From NCBI GenBank assembly GCA_964401615.1, contig CAYNZF010000033.1, positions 1 to 20,809 on the forward strand: a stretch of DNA of 20,809 bases, written 5' to 3'. The position numbers were made by a program, and so were the translations under genes. The notes under the pieces were generated by a model. That model had not been told where the DNA came from, did not search any database, and saw only the letters and a program-made list of their open reading frames with translations. Source of the DNA: JAXGQD01 sp964401615 (GTDB lineage Bacteria; Bacillota; Clostridia; Saccharofermentanales; Fastidiosipilaceae). Below are positions 15,391 to 20,809 of this stretch, one piece after another (position 1 is the first letter of the stretch; each line of letters starts with the position of its first letter).

Positions 15391-16668
15391 CTAGCGATCC
15401 GCATATTGCTTAGACAATAATTTATCCAGATAAATGGATTTAAACTGCTTGCTGGCCAGCGCCTGCTTCAAAGGCGGTAATTTCAGGATCACCCCCAGCA
15501 CCGCCGCCATCGCCCGATGATTGGCAAAAGCCTGATTATCAAAGATCAGATTCTGGAGCATGCCCTTCTCGATCGCCTGCAGAACATAGCGATGCGTACC
15601 ATCGACCGGGGTGATGACCTGGACCTCTCTGCGCTCCAATTCAATGGCTTTCGTCGGGCAGGCGCGCACGCAGACCCCGCAGCCCAGGCAGATCTCACGG
15701 TCAATCTCTGCCCTCTTACCCTCAGGCCTCTTCTGCATGGAAATGGCCAGGACCGGGCAGACCTTGGCGCATTTACCACAGCCTATACATGCATCCGAAA
15801 TTTTAGGTATATAGTTGGTCGTCGCCACCGGCTGCAGAGGACTGAATTTCCGGGCCGCCTGCAAAGCCTCGCAGCAGCAGCCGCAGCAATTGCAGATAAA
15901 GGCCGGCTCTTCACGCACATTTTCACCAATCTGCACCAGATTCGCCGCGTAAGAACGTTCCAAAACCTCCATCGCTTCCTGCTTGTCGATCAGGCGCGCG
16001 TGCTGCCCATTTTCCGCCAGCGAGCGGGCCACATTCCCGAAAGTGAGACACACATCCAAAGGCGCGTTAATCTCGCAGGGATGCCCCACATGCAGCATCT
16101 TGTGTCGACAATAACAAGTCCCGACGCCTACATGTGTCGCCTCTTCAATAATATGGCTGGCTCTTTCATAATCCAGAATGTACATCGTGTTCGCATTCGT
16201 CAGAACCGGCTCCTGCACGAAAACGCGCCCCAACCTCGTCTCAGTGGCAAAAAACAGCGCCTTCACAAAGTCTTCTTCCACATTCATGTACTGGTAATAC
16301 AATTCACTCAGATACTTCTGATCAATATCACCTCGGGTACGCATCAAAGCGAATTCAATAAAACCGGCCATGGGCGGCGGCATCGAATATTGTCGCTCAC
16401 CTTGATAAAAGGAATCCACCAGTAAGGCCTTCTCGCAGAGCTGCTCTAAAAAAGCGGTGGCCTGACCCTCACTGACATGCCAGATCTTCGCGGCTTTCTT
16501 CGCAGTAAACGGCCGGACCGGCAGCAGGGAGACCCATTTGGCCTCGGTCTCCGTGTATAAAACCTGCAAAATCTTGTAAAAACTGTCGGACGGCGGTGCC
16601 CCCTGCACAAACCAGTTGATGCGATCTTCCAGGTTTTTATAGGCGTCTTTACTCGTGATATGTCCCAT
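15391..16668 (-). CDS. 4Fe-4S dicluster ferredoxin-domain protein
   Basis: Predicted 425-residue cytosolic protein. Residues 1 to about 130 look helical, with a winged-helix-like stretch about 50-85. A cysteine-rich middle has CYC (185-187), C198 and C207, and a dense CNCCGCCC cluster at 259-266. Two ferredoxin motifs follow: C294/C297/C300/C304 (CIGCGKCAKVCP) and C327/C330/C333/C337 (CLGCGVCVRACP), enough for two [4Fe-4S] clusters. An electron-transfer or redox-sensing role is inferred; the partner is unknown. Similar proteins are widespread in anaerobic Clostridia as uncharacterised 4Fe-4S proteins. The ATG at 16668 follows AGGAG with a long 11-base spacer. It precedes uridine phosphorylase by 18 bases. 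Confidence 0.85.
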   Translation of the reverse strand: MGHITSKDAYKNLEDRINWFVQGAPPSDSFYKILQVLYTETEAKWVSLLPVRPFTAKKAAKIWHVSEGQATAFLEQLCEKALLVDSFYQGERQYSMPPPMAGFIEFALMRTRGDIDQKYLSELYYQYMNVEEDFVKALFFATETRLGRVFVQEPVLTNANTMYILDYERASHIIEEATHVGVGTCYCRHKMLHVGHPCEINAPLDVCLTFGNVARSLAENGQHARLIDKQEAMEVLERSYAANLVQIGENVREEPAFICNCCGCCCEALQAARKFSPLQPVATTNYIPKISDACIGCGKCAKVCPVLAISMQKRPEGKRAEIDREICLGCGVCVRACPTKAIELERREVQVITPVDGTHRYVLQAIEKGMLQNLIFDNQAFANHRAMAAVLGVILKLPPLKQALASKQFKSIYLDKLLSKQYADR

Positions 16669-16680
16669 GGCCTCAGTCTC

Positions 16681-16703
16681 CTAATATCAAGTTCGAATAT
16701 TAG
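16681..16703. promoter_or_regulatory. Small inverted repeat in the leader of the ferredoxin-domain gene
   Basis: CTAATAT (16681-16687) and ATATTAG (16697-16703) form a perfect 7-base inverted repeat 13 bases upstream of the start codon, overlapping the ribosome site. It could be an operator or an RNA hairpin controlling translation. No clear -35/-10 pair was found in 16704-16768. Confidence 0.3.
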
Positions 16704-16768
16704 TTGTTGATCCAATTTTAACCCATAACGAGCGAAATGATTGATTTATTTTGTGTGGAAGTTGGTTT

Positions 16769-17842
16769 TTAAGGGCGTATTTTCTGCTTCAAATTGTTTA
16801 AATGCGAATATGGGATATTTCCTTCTTTTTGCAGTCTTCCAACAACAATACCCGGATGAACTTCAATTGAAGTGGCAAATTTAATGACATTTTTTTCACT
16901 GAAAAAGCTTTCGGCAAGAAATAATTCGTAATCTTTTGAAGGAATCAAGACCTCTTTCGCAAATTGGTCAGCTTCTTTTTCGAAATCTTCAATGCTGTCC
17001 TCCGCATCAAAATCAACGAGTGTTTTGGTCATTTTTTTTTGAAGAACGTGTCCTAACTCATGAAGCAGCGAAAACCAAAACGTATCCGCATTCTTCCCCC
17101 TGTTTGTTATCCCCAGAACAACTTTATTTTTGTTGATCCATTTAGTGGCACCGTACACACCGGAATTTTTTAAACTTGGGATCAGTACAAACGCGATTCC
17201 GCATTCAGAAAGAAATTGAGGGAGTTGGTCCAGAAATTCAGGCGGCTCTTTCATAGTCATCGACCTGATCTGTGGCAGATATTCTTTCAGTTTTTTTTCG
17301 GAATATGCTTTAGTTTCAATCTTCTTACCTAAGTTAATCACCGTTTGAACCCACGCATTAGAATTCAATATAACTTTTTCATCTATCGATTGGGTTCGGC
17401 GAAATTGAACAATAAAATCCGGTTTTTTAAAAATTTTAAAAGAAGAAATGGCAAAATACCTGAACAATTCAGAAACCTGCTCTGATTTATTTTTCGAAGC
17501 CTTAACGAGACCTAGCTTAACGAAGTAAGAGTAATCGATCAGTGCTAAATCATGTTCCTCTTCTGCTTGAGCTTGCAATGTCTCGATCTCAATTATTTTT
17601 TGATCATACTTTTTTTGAAGTTCAAGCCATACATCTGCACTCGTTCCAAGCATTAAAGATAATTTTTTCGCAATATTTTTTGAAATAGACGCTTTACCAT
17701 TGACTAAGTCGCTCAGATTCTTTGGCGTTACACCTAAGCGAAGAGCAAACTCTTCTTGTGACATTTCCAAATCATTTATTAGATCACTGATATAATATCC
17801 GGGATGAAACGCGGAGATGTTTTTGAATTCTGTTTTATTCAT
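16769..17842 (-). CDS. HigA-like antitoxin fused to ImmA/IrrE-type metallopeptidase
   Basis: Predicted 357-residue protein. Residues about 10-65 are an XRE/Cro helix-turn-helix of the HigA type (GYYISDLINDLEMSQEEFA, then LGVTPKNLSDLVNGKASIS). Residues 80-200 are a linker. A zinc-protease domain contains LLHELGH (259-265; zinc ligands H261 and H265, catalytic E262) and EKEADQFAKE (288-297) with the third ligand at E290. It is therefore an antitoxin-style repressor joined to an ImmA/IrrE peptidase, which in other systems cleaves repressors. The ATG at 17842 overlaps the toxin stop by 8 bases, with GGAGG 12 bases upstream; an earlier TTG in frame at 17866 is unlikely. Its base use is visibly AT-richer than the neighbours, suggesting horizontal transfer. 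HigA-protease fusions are known, so the type is not unique. Confidence 0.87.
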   Translation of the reverse strand: MNKTEFKNISAFHPGYYISDLINDLEMSQEEFALRLGVTPKNLSDLVNGKASISKNIAKKLSLMLGTSADVWLELQKKYDQKIIEIETLQAQAEEEHDLALIDYSYFVKLGLVKASKNKSEQVSELFRYFAISSFKIFKKPDFIVQFRRTQSIDEKVILNSNAWVQTVINLGKKIETKAYSEKKLKEYLPQIRSMTMKEPPEFLDQLPQFLSECGIAFVLIPSLKNSGVYGATKWINKNKVVLGITNRGKNADTFWFSLLHELGHVLQKKMTKTLVDFDAEDSIEDFEKEADQFAKEVLIPSKDYELFLAESFFSEKNVIKFATSIEVHPGIVVGRLQKEGNIPYSHLNNLKQKIRP

Positions 17843-18188
17843 AATGATTTGACACCTCCAATACAAATATTTTCTTAACTAAACTGCACTTTGAGTTGAA
17901 ATCCAATTTATTGTCTTCAGGATTCAACGGCGGAACTGCTTTAATAATCAAACGGTACCCCAGTCTCCTCCCGAGATCCATGGCAAAAAGATCTTTTCTA
18001 TCCCCTGAAAGTTGATGTAAATGATACGCAGGAAAGCATGCGACATCCTTCAACGTTGATGCGCTCTCCATAAAATTTAATGCGGCAAACAGCTTTTCCG
18101 CAACGATTTCACCCAAAATCTTCCTGGCTTGCTTTGTGTTACAACATACTTTTTGGGTTTGATTGTTCCCGTATCCTACGATGTCCAT
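17835..18188 (-). CDS. HigB-like (RelE/ParE superfamily) toxin
   Basis: Predicted 117-residue protein. The segment HQLSGDRKDLFAMDLGRRLGYRLII (58-82) matches the conserved core of HigB-type mRNA interferases (L-x-G-x-R-x-x-x-x-x-D, then YRLI). The start MDIVGYGNNQTQKVC resembles the family's N terminus, which supports the ATG at 18188. Family members cleave mRNA at the ribosome. The toxin-first order, with the antitoxin gene overlapping by 8 bases, is typical of hig modules. The C-terminal part (about 88-117) lies beyond the conserved core. Upstream is only a weak GGTGG ribosome site. A TATAAT hexamer overlaps the start codon (see findings). The gene is AT-rich like its partner. Confidence 0.8.
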   Translation of the reverse strand: MDIVGYGNNQTQKVCCNTKQARKILGEIVAEKLFAALNFMESASTLKDVACFPAYHLHQLSGDRKDLFAMDLGRRLGYRLIIKAVPPLNPEDNKLDFNSKCSLVKKIFVLEVSNHYE

Positions 18189-18205
18189 TATACCACCATT
18201 CGGAA

Positions 18206-18254
18206 TTTGGTCAATAAAATAATTACCTAAATGGTAATTGTTTTATTGACCAAA
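18206..18254. promoter_or_regulatory. 49-base near-perfect palindrome, candidate operator with divergent promoters
   Basis: Arms 18206-18227 (TTTGGTCAATAAAA then TAATTACC) and 18233-18254 match as inverted repeats except one T-G position, around the 5-base loop TAAAT. On the minus strand the arm supplies TTGACC (18214-18209), 16 bases before TATAAT (18192-18187). On the plus strand TTGACC (18246-18251) is 17 bases before TAATAC (18269-18274). It sits 18 bases before the toxin start, so it is the likely binding site of the HigA-like repressor; a mobile-element relic is an alternative. Confidence 0.7.
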
Positions 18255-18355
18255 GGTTAAATTTATCCTAATACTCTGTCCTTTTGGATATTAGCGTTTG
18301 AAAATCAAGTCTTTAACAATCAATCATTCTCGAAAATTCTTGAAATCTCTTGATA

Positions 18356-18439
18356 TCAACTCAAAAACTCACTCCGCTTGTTTTTATATTCAAGCAGTTT
18401 CTTTGCAAGCGCCTCGTAGAACGGCAGCCAATCATACAT
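18356..18439 (-). pseudogene. Truncated 5' remnant resembling an McrB-type restriction ATPase
   Basis: A 27-codon open frame starts at ATG 18439, 14 bases after the hsdR stop, and ends at TGA 18358-18356. It contains WLPFYEALAKKLLEY followed by KNKRSEFLS. From memory this resembles the N-terminal helix of many McrB-like (GTPase/AAA+) type IV restriction proteins, which begin with W-x-x-FYEE-x-A-x-KLL-x-YKNNR-x-L. Nothing after the stop resembles the AAA+ core, and 18255-18355 shows no gene. I read it as the scar of a deleted restriction gene, possibly removed when the AT-rich toxin-antitoxin segment arrived. It could instead be a chance short frame. Confidence 0.5.
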
Positions 18440-18453
18440 CCAATCCGATTCTT

Positions 18454-20809
18454 CTACACCAGCCCCAAATATTTCTCAAAAAACGCCAAGAGCTTCTCGA
18501 TCACCGTTTGTTTCTTGGCGGTTCGAGCACCGTTCCCAAAGCGTGATACTGCCGGTAGAATTTTGTCGATATCTGTTCCCGTTATTTTCAGTGAACCATC
18601 CCGGAATGAACCGTCAATGAATTTCTCTGTAAGGGCCGGTTTCAGCTTTTCTTCATCGATGATGCGGGCCAGGTCTTGCTCCTTTTGCTCGCGGACGAAA
18701 GAACGCCAGTCCTCATCGACCTGTGAGTCTACGTTGACCCGGCTGATAAAACTCTGGATGAGCTCTTTTTTACTGCGCAGTTCGAGGCTGGCATTGATAG
18801 CCTTGTCGATGGTCGTGAGGATGGTTTTGTCCTGGCAATTGCTGGCGTGGTACTTGGCCACCAGCATGAGGATGTAGTCGATGTTGACCTCGATTTGCTT
18901 GACCAGCTCAAGTTCGAATTCAATGTCGTCATTGATGTTTTCTTTGCCGCTGCCTTTAGGGGGCGTGATGATTTCATAAATGTCCAGGTACTCGCTCTGG
19001 TAGTCCTGCAGTTCCCGCTCGCTGAGGATTTCTTGGCCCTCAAATTCATCGAAGGCCGTGAGAATGTTCCTCAGGCGCAGAAGCTTGCCAAAGAGCCGGA
19101 TAAAGTCTTTCTGGGCTGTTTCTCCGATGATCGGAAAACCAAGCGGAAAGTCCAACTTCAGCTCTGCGATGAGATCTCGGTAGCCGGGATTGTCTTTGCC
19201 ATTGTCCTCGAAGCCGTTGTAATACTCGTCGAAGGTACGCAGGAGCACGATACCGCCAGCCTCTTTGTCACCAAAGAGCGCGATGGCGTCGTCCGTGGCC
19301 TGCTTGAGGTCGCGGAAGCAGACGATATTGCCGAAGGTCTTGACGGAGTTGAGGATGCGGTTGGTGCGCGAGAAGGCCTGAATCAGGCCGTGCTGCCGGA
19401 GGTTCTTGTCGACCCAGAGGGTGTTCAGCGTGGTGGCGTCGAAACCGGTCAGAAACATGTTGACGACGATGAGCAAGTCGAGCTCACGAGCCTTGACGCG
19501 CTGTGAGACGTCCTTATAGTAGTTCTGGAATTTGTCAGAAGAGGTGTCGAAGTTCGTACTGAACTGCCGGTTGTAGTCCGCGATGGCACTATCCAGGAAG
19601 TCGCGGGAGGTCTGATCGAGCAGTTCGGTTTCGAAGCCTTCGTCGGGGAAAACATCCTCGGGGTCGGCCTCGTTGGGGCTAAAACTAAAGATGGTTGCGA
19701 TACTGAGCGGTTTACTGCTGCCCAGCTGCTGGCGCTTGAACTCGTGGTAGTATTTCATCGCCATCGGAATGGAGGCTACGGCAAAAATCGAATTGAAACC
19801 CGCCACGCGCTGGCCTTTTATCGAGTAGTAGCTGTTGCGCTTGGTCTTTTGATCGAAGTGCTCGAGGATGTACTTGCTGACTTCCTCGATACGCTTGGGC
19901 GCGGACATGGCGTTCTCGATGTCGATGGCCGTGACCTGGCGGTCTACAATGTTTTCTTTTTCCTTGATGGTGTTAATGAAGTCGATGCGGAAAGGCAAAA
20001 CATTCGCGTCGTTGATGGCGTTGACAATCGTATAAGTGTGGAGCTTTTCACCAAAGGCCTGCTCCGTGGTGCGACGCAGAGGATTGCCGCCACTGCCGGC
20101 GTTGGTCGCGAAAATGGGGGTGCCTGTGAAGCCGAAGAGATGGTAGTCCTTAAAAGCTTTGATGATCTGCTGGTGCATGGCCCCAAACTGCGAGCGGTGG
20201 CACTCGTCGAAGATGATGACGATGTGCTGCTTGTAGATGGGGTGGGTTTTGTTTTTACTGATGAATTTATCGAGCTTTTGGATGGTCGTGATGATGATGC
20301 GGGAATCAGGGTTTTCCAGTTGCTTTTGTAAAACGCGGGTGGAGGTATTGCTATTGGCGGCGCCTTTTTCAAAGCGGTCGTATTCGCGCATGGTCTGGTA
20401 ATCGAGGTCCTTGCGGTCCACGACGAAGAGGACTTTTTCGATGTAGGGCAGCCGGGTAGCGAGCTGAGCGGTTTTGAAGCTGGTCAGAGTTTTGCCGGAG
20501 CCGGTCGTATGCCAGATGTAGCCGCCTGCACGCAGGGAGCCGGTAAGTTTGTAATTCGTGGAAACCTGGATGCGTGAAAGGATGCGCTCGGTCGCGGCAA
20601 TCTGGTAGGGCCGCATGACCAGCAGGAGATCTTCGGAGGTGAAGATGCAATAGCGGGTCAGGATATTCAGCAAGGTATGTTTGGCAAAAAAGGTCTTGGT
20701 GAAGTCGACCAGGTCAGCGATGATGCTGTTGTCGGCATCGGCCCAGTAGCTGGTGAATTCAAAGCTATGGCTGGTCTTCTTCGGTTTTTGTTGGCTGTTC
20801 GAGGCTTCC
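18454..20809 (-). CDS. hsdR: Type I restriction endonuclease R subunit (HsdR), C-terminal part
   Basis: Partial gene: the frame stays open to the right edge, so 784 residues are visible and roughly 250-300 N-terminal ones, including the PD-(D/E)XK nuclease domain, lie outside. Visible residues carry the superfamily-2 helicase/translocase motifs: the Q-type RPYQ (about 66-69), Walker A TGSGKT (102-107), DECH (201-204), GFTGTP (226-231) and QAFSRTNR. The C terminus is the helical region that docks on the M and S subunits. HsdR with HsdM and HsdS translocates and cleaves DNA lacking the host methylation; hsdM and hsdS are expected to the right. No frameshift is seen in the visible part, so the gene may be active. 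Stop at 18454, 14 bases before the McrB-like scrap. Confidence 0.95.
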   Translation of the reverse strand, partial: EASNSQQKPKKTSHSFEFTSYWADADNSIIADLVDFTKTFFAKHTLLNILTRYCIFTSEDLLLVMRPYQIAATERILSRIQVSTNYKLTGSLRAGGYIWHTTGSGKTLTSFKTAQLATRLPYIEKVLFVVDRKDLDYQTMREYDRFEKGAANSNTSTRVLQKQLENPDSRIIITTIQKLDKFISKNKTHPIYKQHIVIIFDECHRSQFGAMHQQIIKAFKDYHLFGFTGTPIFATNAGSGGNPLRRTTEQAFGEKLHTYTIVNAINDANVLPFRIDFINTIKEKENIVDRQVTAIDIENAMSAPKRIEEVSKYILEHFDQKTKRNSYYSIKGQRVAGFNSIFAVASIPMAMKYYHEFKRQQLGSSKPLSIATIFSFSPNEADPEDVFPDEGFETELLDQTSRDFLDSAIADYNRQFSTNFDTSSDKFQNYYKDVSQRVKARELDLLIVVNMFLTGFDATTLNTLWVDKNLRQHGLIQAFSRTNRILNSVKTFGNIVCFRDLKQATDDAIALFGDKEAGGIVLLRTFDEYYNGFEDNGKDNPGYRDLIAELKLDFPLGFPIIGETAQKDFIRLFGKLLRLRNILTAFDEFEGQEILSERELQDYQSEYLDIYEIITPPKGSGKENINDDIEFELELVKQIEVNIDYILMLVAKYHASNCQDKTILTTIDKAINASLELRSKKELIQSFISRVNVDSQVDEDWRSFVREQKEQDLARIIDEEKLKPALTEKFIDGSFRDGSLKITGTDIDKILPAVSRFGNGARTAKKQTVIEKLLAFFEKYLGLV

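Noticed and set aside
15517..16425. 302-residue plus-strand open frame over the ferredoxin-domain gene
   Set aside because: It is antisense to conserved ferredoxin cysteine motifs and has no plausible domain.
19744..20331. 195-residue plus-strand open frame over hsdR
   Set aside because: It is the complement of HsdR helicase motifs; the Val/Asp/Leu-rich composition is typical of antisense frames.

Overview
The window looks like chromosomal DNA of an anaerobic Bacillota (Clostridia-like). This rests on gene content: a DUF438/hemerythrin-type redox protein, a ferredoxin-domain protein, an Na+/glutamate symporter of the Firmicute type, strong AGGAG-type ribosome sites, and a tRNA with encoded CCA. 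No species is assigned. Most of the window has moderately high G+C and tight, ATGA-style gene overlaps. A stretch near the right end (about 16.7-18.4 kb) is clearly more AT-rich.

Region 1 (1-6.9 kb, minus strand) is a compact run of six genes read from right to left: a Tm-1-like/UPF0261 ATP-binding protein, a PlsC-type acyltransferase with a zinc ribbon, a GltS-family symporter, a DUF6933 + pRiA4b ORF-3-like protein, a CHAD-domain protein and a cyclase-family hydrolase. Two joints overlap (4 and 11 bases). A sigma70-like promoter precedes the first gene. The leftmost bases carry a plus-strand terminator for a gene outside the window. A 55-base near-symmetric palindrome lies upstream of the run.

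Region 2 (7.0-9.1 kb, plus strand) holds tRNA-Thr(GGT) with its own promoter and terminator, a possible mobile-element scar, and a DUF438-hemerythrin-PAS-DUF1858 sensor-like protein. That gene is preceded by a CRP/FNR-type box and followed by a terminator.

Region 3 (9.2-14.6 kb, plus strand) holds a 1599-residue exported, membrane-anchored surface protein with Ig-like repeats and a Pro/Thr linker, then a small MIF-like tautomerase and a strong terminator.

Region 4 (14.6-16.7 kb, minus strand) is a two-gene unit: a cysteine-rich ferredoxin-domain protein followed by uridine phosphorylase.

Region 5 (16.7-20.8 kb, minus strand) is a defence-type cluster. It contains the 3' part of a type I restriction hsdR (running off the right edge), a 27-codon scrap that looks like the start of a McrB-type restriction ATPase, and an AT-rich toxin-antitoxin pair. 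In that pair the HigA-like antitoxin is fused to an ImmA/IrrE-type metallopeptidase. A 49-base palindrome in front of the toxin carries promoter-like -35 elements on both strands and is the most interesting regulatory structure here.
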